From Lysobacteraceae bacterium NML93-0793 (lineage in GTDB: Bacteria > Pseudomonadota > Gammaproteobacteria > Xanthomonadales > Xanthomonadaceae), in the NCBI GenBank assembly GCA_002324875.1, contig NTJG01000014.1, positions 31,728 to 95,727 of the forward strand: a stretch of DNA of 64,000 nt, in the 5' to 3' direction. Shown here piece after piece: positions 45,362 through 54,792 of this stretch. Under the pieces are notes generated by a model. It saw only the letters and a program-made list of their open reading frames with translations. It ran no database searches and was not told where the DNA came from. The stretch's first letter is position 1. Each line of letters opens with the position of its first letter. The position numbers and the translations under genes were made by a program.

Positions 45362-45390
45362 AGGCCCGCGGTCGTCACCGCGGGCTTTTT
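45362..45390 (+). terminator. Intrinsic terminator after the porin gene
   Basis: GCCCGCGGT (45364-45372) pairs perfectly with ACCGCGGGC (45377-45385) around CGTC, followed by TTTTT. The remaining 200 bases up to gspM show no further feature. Confidence 0.92.
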
Positions 45391-45591
45391 GCGTTCAAGC
45401 GCGGTCGCCGTCGGAGCCGTGCGCGTGATCCGACGGGTGCGGTATGTATCGGCTCGCGAGGCGATCGCCGGTCCCGTCCGCCCAGGCGCGTGGCCGTTGC
45501 GCCCTTCTTCCGCCTGCCGCCCCCTCCGGCCCCCGCGCTTCCGCGCGAAGGGCGGCGCCCGGAGGACCGATGCCCGCGAATGCCCGCCGGG

Positions 45592-46083
45592 TCATCGGGC
45601 GATGTCGAACCCGGCCTGCACCCGAAGCTGGCCCTCGCTTCTCGCCACGCTGAGCGTGGCCGGTGCCACGCCGTGCCGCAGTCGCAGGTCGTCCAGCCAG
45701 CCGAACAGCTGCGCCGACGTGGCCGCGTCGGCTTCGATGCCGAAGCCGTCGTCGCCGTGCGCGCGCTCGCGGCTCACCGCCAGGCCGGCGGTCTGCGCCG
45801 ACGCCAGCACGGCGGCCTTCAGTGCGGCGGCGTCGACCGGCGGCGCGATGTCGCGTTGATCCAACGTGCGCAGTTGCGCCAGCTGCAGCTCCGCTTGCAG
45901 CAGCGCCAGCGTGGCGCGCCCGTGGCGCAGCTGCGCGGCATCGGCCGCCTGGCGCACCGGCAGCATCACGCCGTACCAGAGCACGAACGCGGCGATCGCA
46001 GCGGTCATCAATCCCAGCATCCAGCGTTCACGGGGTGCGCGCTGCTGCCACCAGCCCTGGACGCGCGACATGTCGATCTTCAT
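45592..46083 (-). CDS. gspM: Type II secretion protein GspM
   Basis: GspM is an inner-membrane platform protein that partners GspL. The 163-residue product has one N-terminal membrane helix (about 22-42, MLGLMTAAIAAFVLWYGVML), then a coiled region and a ferredoxin-like periplasmic domain. It has low sequence conservation; identity rests on length, topology and being last in the gspC-M order. Start ATG 46083 overlaps the gspL stop by four bases. No gspN or prepilin peptidase gene follows. Confidence 0.85.
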   Translation of the reverse strand: MKIDMSRVQGWWQQRAPRERWMLGLMTAAIAAFVLWYGVMLPVRQAADAAQLRHGRATLALLQAELQLAQLRTLDQRDIAPPVDAAALKAAVLASAQTAGLAVSRERAHGDDGFGIEADAATSAQLFGWLDDLRLRHGVAPATLSVARSEGQLRVQAGFDIAR

Positions 46084-47186
46084 CGGAGCGGCTCCACGGC
46101 GACGAGGCTGCGCAGGCCGGCCTCGACCGGCTGGCTGTCGAGCGGCACCAGCGCCAGCCCACGCTCGGCCAGTGACTGACGCAACAGGTCGAGGTCCTGC
46201 TCGCTGCCGTGCACCAGGCTGGCGCGCACGCCGGTGTCGGGCGTGAATTCGTAGCTGTCGAGCCGGGTGCCCGGCACCGCGCGCAGGGCCTCGAACAACG
46301 CGGCCGAATGCACGGCCAGCAGGTCCGGCGCCAGGCGCTGGCGGTAGTGCGCACCGAGGGCGGCGCCGGTGAGGCCGGGGCGGTACGCGGCGGCGAGCGC
46401 GTCGGCGCGGTGTTCGAGCGAGCGCGCCGCCAGGCCGTGATACATCGCCTGCGCGCCGACCAGCAGCAGCGGAGACAGCAGCGCCAGCGCCGCCAGCCGA
46501 CGCAGGCGCCGGCGTTGCCGGGGTACCGTCTCGTCGCGGCGCGCGTAGGGGCCCTGCAGCAGGTCGAGCGCGGGGACGGCCAGCGCATTGGCGGCGAACC
46601 GCGCGTCGCAGGCCGCCGGGTCCAGCCGGCGCAGGGGCCGGTCGCCGATGACCTGGAGCACCAGATCGGCTTCGGCGGCGAGCGCGAGGCGATGTCCGCG
46701 GGCCAGCAGCAGACCGTCGCGCTCGCAGACCTGCACGCCGTCGTCGGGCGATGGATCGAGCAGCAGGCAATCGGGCACGGCGGCCACCGGGTGCAGCCCG
46801 AGCTGCGCGGCCTGGGCGAGCCATCCGCGCATCCGGGCATCGTCGACCGCGCCGAGCAGACGCTGCGAATCGCCGGCCTCGGCGGCGCCGACCGCCACGT
46901 GCAGTGTGTCGACCGGTTGGGCGACGTGATCCTGCAACAGCAGGCGTGCGGCCGCGGCCGCCTGTGCCGCGCTGTGCGCGGGAAGATCCAGCCACAGCAG
47001 CCGCAGCGCGTCGGCCGGGACGACCAGGATGTCGCGCGCGCCGGGCTCGGCCGGCAGTGGATCGGCCGCATCGCATACGCGACGCGCGCGGATCCGGCCA
47101 TTGCCGTCGACGCTCAGGCAGACCGGGGCACGTGACGGATCGGCGCCCAGCAGCAGCAGGCGGAGGGGAAAGGACGGGGTGTTCAT
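46080..47186 (-). CDS. gspL: Type II secretion protein GspL
   Basis: GspL anchors the GspE ATPase to the inner membrane. The 368-residue product has an N-terminal cytoplasmic actin-like domain (about 1-215, with ILVVPADALRLLWLDLPAHS), one membrane helix (about 228-250, LAALALLSPLLLVGAQAMYH) and a periplasmic ferredoxin-like domain. It overlaps gspK and gspM by four bases at each end. Confidence 0.9.
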   Translation of the reverse strand: MNTPSFPLRLLLLGADPSRAPVCLSVDGNGRIRARRVCDAADPLPAEPGARDILVVPADALRLLWLDLPAHSAAQAAAAARLLLQDHVAQPVDTLHVAVGAAEAGDSQRLLGAVDDARMRGWLAQAAQLGLHPVAAVPDCLLLDPSPDDGVQVCERDGLLLARGHRLALAAEADLVLQVIGDRPLRRLDPAACDARFAANALAVPALDLLQGPYARRDETVPRQRRRLRRLAALALLSPLLLVGAQAMYHGLAARSLEHRADALAAAYRPGLTGAALGAHYRQRLAPDLLAVHSAALFEALRAVPGTRLDSYEFTPDTGVRASLVHGSEQDLDLLRQSLAERGLALVPLDSQPVEAGLRSLVAVEPLR

Positions 47187-48166
47187 TCGTCGGGAGTCCA
47201 GCGGCGGACGATCAGGCGGGCGCGGTCGCCGTCGGCTTGCAGCAGTGCGCTGAGCACCGCCTGTGCGCCGGCGTACTCGACTTCGGTCTGGAGGGTGAAC
47301 CAGCGGCTGCGCAGCTGGACCTGGTCGTAGACCTCGCGCGGCAGTTCGGCGTCGCGCAATGCCGGCTGTGCCCAGAACGCGGTCGCGTCCGGCCAGCCGC
47401 CGTCCGGACGCGCGGCGATCACACGACGCGCCTCGGCAGGCGTCAGGCGCCCCAGGCTGAGCATGCTCAGCACCGGCGCCTGGTCGATGTCCAGCGCGTT
47501 GACGTTCACCGGCGACAGCTCGGCGCGGGGCAGGGCGCAGACGTATGGACGCAGTCGCGCGTAACTCGCACCGTCGTAGCCGAGGATCGCCCGCAGTTCC
47601 GACGGCTCGGCGAGCAGGGTGCCGCTGGTCCGGTAGCCGGGCTGCAGCGCGGCATAGGTGGAATCCTCGGCGCCCAGCGGCGCGCGCTGCGCATCGCTGT
47701 CGATCCAGTCGGCCAGCGTGTCGGCGAGGGTCTGGGCCTGGGCGGCGGCGAACCCGAGTGCCTGCAGCAGCGCCACGTACTGGCTGACGCCGAGCTCGCG
47801 CCGCTGCCACTGTTCCGGCGCACCGCCGACCACGCTGTTGAGGTTGAAACAGGTGCTGCCGTCGCCCAGCCGCGCGCGCACCAGCCCGAGGGTCTGGCCG
47901 TCCTCGACGATCGGGAACAGCAGCGGCTGGCCGTTCCACTGCGCGGCGTCGACGCCGCCGCGTTGCAGCTCGCCCAGCCGCTGCCGGGCCAGCGCCTCGC
48001 TGCCGAGCGCGTAGCGCTGCGCCTGTGCGATCGCGTGCGCATTGCCGGTGCGGCGCAGGCCGAAGCGGATGTCGTCCAGCATCGCCACCGCCAGCACGGT
48101 CATCACCGCGGTGAGCAGCAGCACCGAAAGCAGGGCCATGCCGCGCTGTCGCATCGGCGCGCTCAT
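47183..48166 (-). CDS. gspK: Type II secretion minor pseudopilin GspK
   Basis: GspK caps the pseudopilus tip with GspI and GspJ. The 327-residue product has a prepilin-like N-terminus (MRQRGMALLSVLLLTAVMTV). As usual for GspK, the Glu5 of other pseudopilins is missing. It has a long globular domain with a helix-hairpin-helix-like SPVNVNALDIDQAPVLSMLS region. Two Cys residues may form a disulfide. It overlaps gspJ and gspL. Confidence 0.93.
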   Translation of the reverse strand: MSAPMRQRGMALLSVLLLTAVMTVLAVAMLDDIRFGLRRTGNAHAIAQAQRYALGSEALARQRLGELQRGGVDAAQWNGQPLLFPIVEDGQTLGLVRARLGDGSTCFNLNSVVGGAPEQWQRRELGVSQYVALLQALGFAAAQAQTLADTLADWIDSDAQRAPLGAEDSTYAALQPGYRTSGTLLAEPSELRAILGYDGASYARLRPYVCALPRAELSPVNVNALDIDQAPVLSMLSLGRLTPAEARRVIAARPDGGWPDATAFWAQPALRDAELPREVYDQVQLRSRWFTLQTEVEYAGAQAVLSALLQADGDRARLIVRRWTPDE

Positions 48167-48774
48167 TCCGCTTCGCCCGGCAGCAGGAAGACCTGGCGCA
48201 CGTGGCCGAAATCACGGAGGTCCATCTCCAGCGCGACCGCCTGCGGCAGCGTATCGAGACCGCCGCTCCAGCCGTCGCTCCAGAAGCCGCGCGCGTAATA
48301 GAACGCACGCACCGACTCGACGCCGTCGAGCAGCACCTGCGGTGCGCCGGCGGCGGTGCCGTCGAGCGCGGCGCGCGTGCTGCGCTGCAGGCGGCCGTCG
48401 GCGACGCGGTAGTCCACGTACTGCATCGAGGCGCGCGGCGCGCCGTCGGTGTTCTCCCAGCCGCGGCGGACGAATCCGAACAGCGGGCGGCTGCGGTCGT
48501 CCGGCGGCGCGGCGGTGAAGGCGGACAACTCGGCCATGCCATCACTGCGCCGGGTACGACGCACGGCGGCCTGGCCGAGATCGGCCTTGAGCAGGGCATG
48601 CGCGCGCTGGAGTTCGGCGGTGCGGTCCATGCGCGCGCGGATCACGCCCTGCTGGTCGGCCGTCCACGCCAGCACGCCGACCGCGGCGGCGGCGAGCATC
48701 GCGAAGACCGCCAGCGACACCAGCACCTCGATCAGGGTGAAGCCGCGTGCGCGGTTGCGCGATCTGCGGCTCAT
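48163..48774 (-). CDS. gspJ: Type II secretion minor pseudopilin GspJ
   Basis: The 203-residue product starts with the class III signal RARGFTLIEVLVSLAVFAML, cut by prepilin peptidase before Phe, with Glu5 present. A beta-rich domain follows, including FGFVRRGWENTDGAPRASMQ. The start ATG 48774 overlaps gspI by four bases; longer in-frame extensions are discarded because they would bury the prepilin signal. Confidence 0.93.
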   Translation of the reverse strand: MSRRSRNRARGFTLIEVLVSLAVFAMLAAAAVGVLAWTADQQGVIRARMDRTAELQRAHALLKADLGQAAVRRTRRSDGMAELSAFTAAPPDDRSRPLFGFVRRGWENTDGAPRASMQYVDYRVADGRLQRSTRAALDGTAAGAPQVLLDGVESVRAFYYARGFWSDGWSGGLDTLPQAVALEMDLRDFGHVRQVFLLPGEAE

Positions 48775-49115
48775 CGCAGGACCTCGGCGCTGGCCACCTG
48801 TTGGCCGTCGTCGGCGAACACCGCGATGCGCACGCGGGTCAGGCCAGCGCCGGCGGGCTCGATCGCGCGCCGCCACCGCCATTGGCGATCGCCGAGCCGC
48901 TCGTCGCCCTGCGCCGCCTCGGGCGTCGTCTCGCCGATCTGCGCTTCGACGGCCAGGTTCTCGGCGACGATGCCGGCCAGCGCCCGGGTTTCGATCTGCA
49001 GCGCCGTGCGCGTGCTGCCGCCGCTCAGATTCAGCAGGGCGACGACGACCAGCGCGAACACCGCCAGCGCGACCAGCAGTTCGATCAGCGAAAACCCGCG
49101 CGTCGCGTGCGTCAT
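48771..49115 (-). CDS. gspI: Type II secretion minor pseudopilin GspI
   Basis: The 114-residue product starts MTHATRGFSLIELLVALAVF, a standard prepilin signal with Glu5, and has the GspI pattern LAGIVAENLAVEAQIGE followed by GDRQWRWRRAIEP. It overlaps gspH and gspJ by four bases. It forms the tip complex with GspJ and GspK. Confidence 0.93.
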   Translation of the reverse strand: MTHATRGFSLIELLVALAVFALVVVALLNLSGGSTRTALQIETRALAGIVAENLAVEAQIGETTPEAAQGDERLGDRQWRWRRAIEPAGAGLTRVRIAVFADDGQQVASAEVLR

Positions 49116-49555
49116 TGCACGCGCACCGTGCCGGCGGCATCGACGACGATCTCGGCCTGCAGGCCGTCGCGCACCAGCCGCAGGCGCTGGGGTTCGGCGG
49201 CGCCGGTGGCGTCGAAACGGAAGTCGAGCTGGTCCCGCCGTTCCGGCAGCGTGGCGGTCACACCGTCGGCCCAGGTGCGCGGGGCGAACGGCGCGTCGGC
49301 CAGCGGCTGCCACCGGCCGAAGTCGCGTCTGCTGACGCGGTAGCCACCGGCGTCGATGCTGACCTGCATCGCGCGGCCGCCGAGGATGGCCTCGTCGCGC
49401 GTGCGGCGCAGGTGCAGGCCGAACTGGTCGGCCTGGCGATGGAAGCCGGCATCGCCGTCGGGCAGCGTCAGCGCCACCGCCGTCGTGGCCAGGCCGATGA
49501 CGACCATGACCACGAGCAGTTCGATCAGCGTGAATCCGGCCTGCGCGCGTGGCAT
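49112..49555 (-). CDS. gspH: Type II secretion pseudopilin GspH
   Basis: The 147-residue product begins MPRAQAGFTLIELLVVMVVI, with a prepilin cleavage site and Glu5, then the GspH domain (RQADQFGLHLRRTRDEAILG). It connects the tip complex with the major pseudopilin fibre. It lies 12 bases after gspG and overlaps gspI. Confidence 0.93.
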   Translation of the reverse strand: MPRAQAGFTLIELLVVMVVIGLATTAVALTLPDGDAGFHRQADQFGLHLRRTRDEAILGGRAMQVSIDAGGYRVSRRDFGRWQPLADAPFAPRTWADGVTATLPERRDQLDFRFDATGAAEPQRLRLVRDGLQAEIVVDAAGTVRVQ

Positions 49556-49567
49556 CGGCGTCGCGTG

Positions 49568-50014
49568 TTACTGCCAGTTGCCGATGTCGGCGTTCTCGCC
49601 TTCGCCGCCCTCGACGCCGTCGGCGCCGAAGGAGAAGACGTCGAACGCGCCGCGTTGTCCCGGCATGCGGTACTGGTACGGATTGCCCCAGGGATCGGCC
49701 GGCAGGCGGCGCACGTAGCCGCCCGTGCGGTAGCGCTCGGGACGGGACAGCCCCGGCGGCGGCTGCTGCAACGCCTGCAGGCCCTGTTCGGTGCGCGGAT
49801 AGGTCAGGTTGTCCAGGCGGTAGCTGTCGAGCGCCTGCTCCAGCAGCGCGACATCGGCGCGTGCCTTCTCGGCCATCGCGCGGTCCTGGCTGGGCAGCAC
49901 GTTGATCACCACCACCGTGGCCAGCAAGCCCAGGATGACGATGACCACCATCAGTTCGATCAGGGTGAAACCGCGCGCGCTGGCGAGGGCGTGACGGGAA
50001 CGACGAAGCATCAT
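49568..50014 (-). CDS. gspG: Type II secretion major pseudopilin GspG
   Basis: GspG builds the pseudopilus that pushes substrates through the secretin. The 148-residue product has the signal ARGFTLIELMVVIVILGLLA and the family-defining core with DNLTYPRTEQGLQALQQPP, DPWGNPYQYRMPG and FSFGADGVEGGEGENADIG, which includes the calcium-binding acidic residues. ATG 50014 and 50011 are adjacent; either may start. It follows gspF by 35 bases. Confidence 0.95.
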   Translation of the reverse strand: MMLRRSRHALASARGFTLIELMVVIVILGLLATVVVINVLPSQDRAMAEKARADVALLEQALDSYRLDNLTYPRTEQGLQALQQPPPGLSRPERYRTGGYVRRLPADPWGNPYQYRMPGQRGAFDVFSFGADGVEGGEGENADIGNWQ

Positions 50015-50049
50015 GGTCAAGGGTTCCTGGTCGGATGCGGACAGAGGGA

Positions 50050-51249
50050 TCAGCCCAGCGCCATCGCGTTGAACTGCAGGATCGGCAGCAGGATGGACAG
50101 CACGATCATGGCGACCACGCCGCCGAGCACGATGATGATTCCCGGCTCGAGCAGGCTCAGCGTGGCGTTGGAAAAGGTGTCGATCTCGCGCTCGAGATAA
50201 TCGGCGGCGCGGTCGAGCATCGGCGCCAGCCGGCCGCTGTTCTCGCCGCTGCCGGCCATGTAGAGCAGCGTCGGCGGGAACACGCCGGCGCGCTTCATCG
50301 CCGAGGACATGCTGCCGCCTTCGTCGATCGCGGTGACCATGGTGTCGGTGGCGGCGCGCAGCACGCGGTTGCCGACGGTGCGCGCGGTGATCGCTAGTCC
50401 TTCGATCAGCGGCAGGCCGCTGTCGAGCATGATCGCCAGCGTGCGCGACATGCGCGCGGCGTGCAGGTCGCGCAGCACCCGGCCGAGCAGCGGCAGGCGC
50501 AGCAGCCAGCCGTCGAAGCGCAGCCGGACGTCGTCGCGCTTGAGCAGCCGGGCGAAGACGATGCCGCCGATCACCAGCAGCGTGGCGACGAGCCAGCCCC
50601 ATTGATTGATGAAATCGGAGACACCGATGACCACGCGCGTGAGCAGCGGCAGTTCGCGGCCCATCGAGTCGAACTGTTCGACAACGCGCGGCACCACGAA
50701 CGTCATCAACGCGATCACCACCACCACCGCGGTCACCGACAGCGCGGCGGGGTAGACCAGGGTGCCGATCATCTTGCCGCGCACCTGCTGCTGGCGTTCG
50801 AGCAGATCGGCGAGGCGCTCGAGAATCTGCGGCAGCGCGCCCGAGCGTTCGCCCGCCGACACCATCGCCCGGTAGAGCGGCGGAAACGCCTGGCCTTGCT
50901 GCGCCATCGCGTCGGCCAGCCGACGACCCTCGAGCACCTGGGCGTGGGTGGCCATCACCACCCGGCGTACGCCGCGCCGGTCGCTCTGGCTGCCGATCGT
51001 GCGTAGGGCTTCTTCCAACGGTGCGCTCGCCACGAGCGTCGACAGCTGGCGGGTCAGCAGCGCGAGATCCTTGGGGCCGAAGCGGCCACCGCGTCCGGCC
51101 GTGTGCTGCTGCGTCGCGGGCTCGACCGTGACCGGCACCAGCTGCCGTTTTTCCAGCAGCGCACGCGCGTCGCGCGGCGTCGCGGCATCGACCGTGCCGG
51201 AGCGGGTGTGGCCGCGCAGGTCCAGCGCCGAATAGTCAAACGCCGGCAT
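50050..51249 (-). CDS. gspF: Type II secretion inner-membrane protein GspF
   Basis: GspF is the polytopic platform protein. The 399-residue product has two repeated cytoplasmic helical domains (LLTRQLSTLVASAPLEEALR and RMSRTLAIMLDSGLPLIEGL) and three membrane helices, ending LSILLPILQFNAMAL. Its start overlaps the end of gspE by 14 bases. Confidence 0.95.
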   Translation of the reverse strand: MPAFDYSALDLRGHTRSGTVDAATPRDARALLEKRQLVPVTVEPATQQHTAGRGGRFGPKDLALLTRQLSTLVASAPLEEALRTIGSQSDRRGVRRVVMATHAQVLEGRRLADAMAQQGQAFPPLYRAMVSAGERSGALPQILERLADLLERQQQVRGKMIGTLVYPAALSVTAVVVVIALMTFVVPRVVEQFDSMGRELPLLTRVVIGVSDFINQWGWLVATLLVIGGIVFARLLKRDDVRLRFDGWLLRLPLLGRVLRDLHAARMSRTLAIMLDSGLPLIEGLAITARTVGNRVLRAATDTMVTAIDEGGSMSSAMKRAGVFPPTLLYMAGSGENSGRLAPMLDRAADYLEREIDTFSNATLSLLEPGIIIVLGGVVAMIVLSILLPILQFNAMALG

Positions 51250-52720
51250 CGTCCCGGGTCTCCTGACGGGTGACGCGCACGGCTTCTTCCAGCGTGGTCA
51301 ATCCGGCAGCCACCGCGTCGCGCGCGGCGTCCGACAGCCGCCCCGAAGCGGCGAACGCCGCGTCGGCGATGGCGTCCTCGCCGGCATCGCTGGCGATCAG
51401 GCGGCGGATTCGCTCGTCGACGGTGATCACTTCGTGGATGCCGATGCGTCCGGCGTAACCGGTGTGGTTGCAGCGCGGGCAGCCCACCGCGTCGTACAGC
51501 ACGCCGTCGACATCGCCGCCGAGCATCCCGGCGAATCCACTGTGGGTACGCGGCGTGCGGCAGTGCACGCAGAGCTTGCGCAGCAGCCGCTGCGCCATCA
51601 CCAGGCGCAGGCTGGACGCGAGCAGGAAGGGTTCGATGCCGACATCGCGCAGCCGCGTGATCGCGCCGGCGGCGTCGTTGGTGTGCACCGTCGACAGCAC
51701 CAGATGACCGGTGAGGCTGGCCTGCACCGCGATCTGCGCGGTCTCGGCATCGCGGATCTCGCCGACCATGACGATGTCCGGGTCCTGGCGCAGGATCGCG
51801 CGCAGCCCGGCGGCGAAACTCATGCCCACGCGCGTGTTGACCTGGGTCTGGCCGACGCCCTCGACGGCGTATTCGACCGGGTCTTCGACGGTCAGGATGT
51901 TGCGCTCGCCGTCGTTGAGCGCGGTCAACGCGGAATACAGCGTCGTGGTCTTGCCCGAGCCGGTGGGGCCGGTGACCAGGATCACGCCGTTCGGCACCTG
52001 CAGCGCCGTGCGCAGCGATGCCAGCGTGGGCGCCGACATGCCGAGCTGTTCGAGCGACAGCGTGCCCTGTTCCTTGTCGAGGATACGCAGCACCACGCGC
52101 TCGCCGCCGCGCGTGGGCAGGGTACTCACGCGCACGTCCAGCGCCTTGGCGCCCATCGCCAGCGACACGCGCCCGTCCTGCGGCACGCGCCGTTCGGCGA
52201 TGTCCAGCCGCGCCATCACCTTCACCCGCGACACCAGCAGCGGCGCGATGCGCGCCGGCAGCGAGACCGCCTCGCGCATCACGCCGTCGACGCGGAAGCG
52301 CACCCGCAGCGCGGATTCGAAGGATTCGATGTGCACGTCGGACGCGCCGAGGCGCGCGGCCTCGGCGATCAGGCCGTTGATCAGGCGGATCACCGGCGCA
52401 TCGCCCTGGCTTTCCAGCAGGTCCGCGGCGGTGGGGATGTCCTCGACCAGCGAGTCGAGATTGCCGTGCAGATCCAGCTGCTCGACGCCAGCATTGCCGA
52501 GGCCGACATCGGCGTAGATCTCCGACAGACGGCGGTCGAACACCGTCGCCGGAAGGGTTTCGACCTGCAGCGGCACGCCGACCGTGCGCCGGACCTCGAG
52601 CAGCGCCTGCGCATCGCTGCCTTCGCGCAACGCGACATGGGCCTGCGCGCCCGTGCCGAGCAGCAGCACGCCGTGCCGCTTGGCGAAGGCATAGGCGAGC
52701 GTGGGCGCGTGCGTCTCCAT
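51236..52720 (-). CDS. gspE: Type II secretion ATPase GspE
   Basis: GspE is the hexameric motor of pseudopilus assembly. The 494-residue product has an N1E-like domain, Walker A GPTGSGKTT, the Asp box and Walker B region DPDIVMVGEIRD, the His box LTGHLVLSTVHTNDA, and the tetracysteine zinc motif with CVHC and CPRC. Its start shares one base with the gspD stop (TGATG). Confidence 0.96.
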   Translation of the reverse strand: METHAPTLAYAFAKRHGVLLLGTGAQAHVALREGSDAQALLEVRRTVGVPLQVETLPATVFDRRLSEIYADVGLGNAGVEQLDLHGNLDSLVEDIPTAADLLESQGDAPVIRLINGLIAEAARLGASDVHIESFESALRVRFRVDGVMREAVSLPARIAPLLVSRVKVMARLDIAERRVPQDGRVSLAMGAKALDVRVSTLPTRGGERVVLRILDKEQGTLSLEQLGMSAPTLASLRTALQVPNGVILVTGPTGSGKTTTLYSALTALNDGERNILTVEDPVEYAVEGVGQTQVNTRVGMSFAAGLRAILRQDPDIVMVGEIRDAETAQIAVQASLTGHLVLSTVHTNDAAGAITRLRDVGIEPFLLASSLRLVMAQRLLRKLCVHCRTPRTHSGFAGMLGGDVDGVLYDAVGCPRCNHTGYAGRIGIHEVITVDERIRRLIASDAGEDAIADAAFAASGRLSDAARDAVAAGLTTLEEAVRVTRQETRDDAGV

Positions 52721-54792
52721 CAGGGCGAGGGTGTCGTCGGCGGCGGCAGGGCCGGTTGGGCCGGCACGGCGGGCGATACGGGCGCCGCGGTATCCAGGTA
52801 GTCCCGCACCATTGCATCGAGTTCGACCAGCGCCGCCGGATCGCCCCGCAGGCCGGTGTTGCGCAGATAGTCGTAACGCTGCGCGGTGTGGCGACGGGCA
52901 TCGACACCGTTGCGCACGATGGTCGGTCGCAGGAAGACCATCAGGTTGGTCTTGGAACTGTTGCGCGAGCGGCTGCGGAACAAGGCACCGAGGCCGGGGA
53001 TGTCGCCGAGCAGCGGAATCTTCTCCAGGCGCGCCTCGCTGCTCTGGTCGAGCAGGCCGCCCAGCACCACCATCTCGCCGTCGTCGACGACCACGTTGGT
53101 CTCGACCTCGCGCTTGTTGAGCACCAGCTCGTCGTTGTTCGAGCTGACGGTGCCGTTGACCGACGACACCTCCTGCTTGATGCCGAGCGTGATGCCGCCG
53201 CCGGCATTGATCTGCGGCCGAACCAGGAGCTGGATGCCCACGTCCTGGCGGTCGATGGTGCGGAACGGGTTGTCGTTGTTGCCGCTGAGCACCTCGCCGG
53301 TGGTGATCGGCACTTCCTGGCCGACCATGATCCGGGCTTCCTCGTTGTCGAGGGTCAGGATCGAAGGCGTCGACAGCAGGCTGGAGCCGGCGTCGGTCTT
53401 GACCGCATTGATGATCAGGCCGAACAGGCGGTTGTCGCGCTCGGCGCCGAAGCCCAGCAGACCGCCGCTGAGACCGAGCAGCGCCTGCGCGGCGGCCTGG
53501 CGGGCGGCATCGCCCACGGCGTCGTTGCCATCGTCGTCGCCACTGCCACCGCCACCGCGGCCGGCGAGCACGCCCCCGGCCAGCGCGGCGATGCCCGGCC
53601 CGCCGTTGGAGAACTGGGTCAGACCGATCGGGACCGAGCCGTCCTTTCCGGCCAGCAACAGCTGCGCGCCGAGACGGCTCGCGGCGGCGTCGGAAATCTC
53701 GACCACCAGCGCTTCGACCAGCACCTGCTCGCGGCGCACGTCGAGCTGGCGGATCACGTCGAGCAGGATCCGCTGGGTGCTGGGGTCGGCGCTGATGACC
53801 AGCGAGTTCGCGCCGGGATAGCGGACGATCACCGGTCGCTTCCCGCCGGCGGGCGAGATGATCTGCATGGTGTCCGCGTCGGCTTGCACCGGGGCCGACG
53901 CCGCGCTTGCAGCCGTGAGCGATGCGCCGGCCCCGGTCGCGTCCGCTGCTTGACCGATCAGCTGCTGCAGCACCGGCAGCAGTTGCTCCGCACTCGCATG
54001 CTGCAGCTTCACCACGGCGACGTCGCTGCTGCGCTCGGCGCGGCTGTCGAGTTCCAGCGCCATCCGGGAAACGCGCTGCACCATCGCCGGGTTGCCGCGG
54101 ATCACCAGCGAATTGCTGCTCTCCACCGGCAGTACCGACAGTGCGCCATCGTTCTGTCCGGTGATGCCGAACAGCTCCGCGAGCGTGGTGGCGAGTTCGC
54201 GCGCCGCGGTGTTGCGCAGGGTGACGGTGTCGATGCTGGCGCTGTCCTGGTCGATCTGCGAGACCAGTCCGCGGATGCGCCGCAGGTTGTCGACGTAGTC
54301 GGCGACCAGCAGGCTGTTGCCCTGGGGCAGGGCCATGACCACGCCGCCGCGGCCGATCAGGGGCTTGAGCGTTTCGGCGGCGGCGCGCGCGTCGATGCGC
54401 TGCAGCGGGAACACGCTGGTCGCGAACCCGAGCGGTGAACCCGGCTGCTGCGCGGCCACGTCGTCGGGCACGATGCGATAGGTCGCGGTACCGGCGGGCA
54501 CCGCGATCAGGCCGTTGCTGCGCAGCACGCTGAGCAGCACGCCGATCAGGTCCTCGTCGGTCAGCGGCCGGTCGCGACTGATGTTGACCGTGCCCTGCAC
54601 GCGCGGGTCGACGATGAAGGTGGTGCTGGTGGCCCGCGCCACGTCCTGGATGAAGGCCGTGAGCTCGACGTTCTGCATGCGCAGTGCCGGTGCATCCGCC
54701 TGGGGCCAGGCTGTGAGCGGCAGCGCGCCGCCCAGCAGCAGGGCGGTCGCCAGCAGTGATGCGGAAACGCGCGCGGGCGCGTGTGGACTCAT
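52720..54792 (-). CDS. gspD: Type II secretion secretin GspD
   Basis: GspD forms the outer-membrane channel. The 690-residue product has a signal peptide (about 1-30), the N0 domain (NVELTAFIQDVARATSTTFI), N1-N3 repeats (including SNGLIAVPAGTATYRIVPDD) and the secretin core with VPITTGEVLSG and the VVVDDGEMVVLGGLL segment. There is a Gly/Ser-rich loop in N3 (about 415-425). No lipobox is visible, so a pilotin may be encoded elsewhere. It overlaps gspC and gspE. Confidence 0.95.
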   Translation of the reverse strand: MSPHAPARVSASLLATALLLGGALPLTAWPQADAPALRMQNVELTAFIQDVARATSTTFIVDPRVQGTVNISRDRPLTDEDLIGVLLSVLRSNGLIAVPAGTATYRIVPDDVAAQQPGSPLGFATSVFPLQRIDARAAAETLKPLIGRGGVVMALPQGNSLLVADYVDNLRRIRGLVSQIDQDSASIDTVTLRNTAARELATTLAELFGITGQNDGALSVLPVESSNSLVIRGNPAMVQRVSRMALELDSRAERSSDVAVVKLQHASAEQLLPVLQQLIGQAADATGAGASLTAASAASAPVQADADTMQIISPAGGKRPVIVRYPGANSLVISADPSTQRILLDVIRQLDVRREQVLVEALVVEISDAAASRLGAQLLLAGKDGSVPIGLTQFSNGGPGIAALAGGVLAGRGGGGSGDDDGNDAVGDAARQAAAQALLGLSGGLLGFGAERDNRLFGLIINAVKTDAGSSLLSTPSILTLDNEEARIMVGQEVPITTGEVLSGNNDNPFRTIDRQDVGIQLLVRPQINAGGGITLGIKQEVSSVNGTVSSNNDELVLNKREVETNVVVDDGEMVVLGGLLDQSSEARLEKIPLLGDIPGLGALFRSRSRNSSKTNLMVFLRPTIVRNGVDARRHTAQRYDYLRNTGLRGDPAALVELDAMVRDYLDTAAPVSPAVPAQPALPPPTTPSP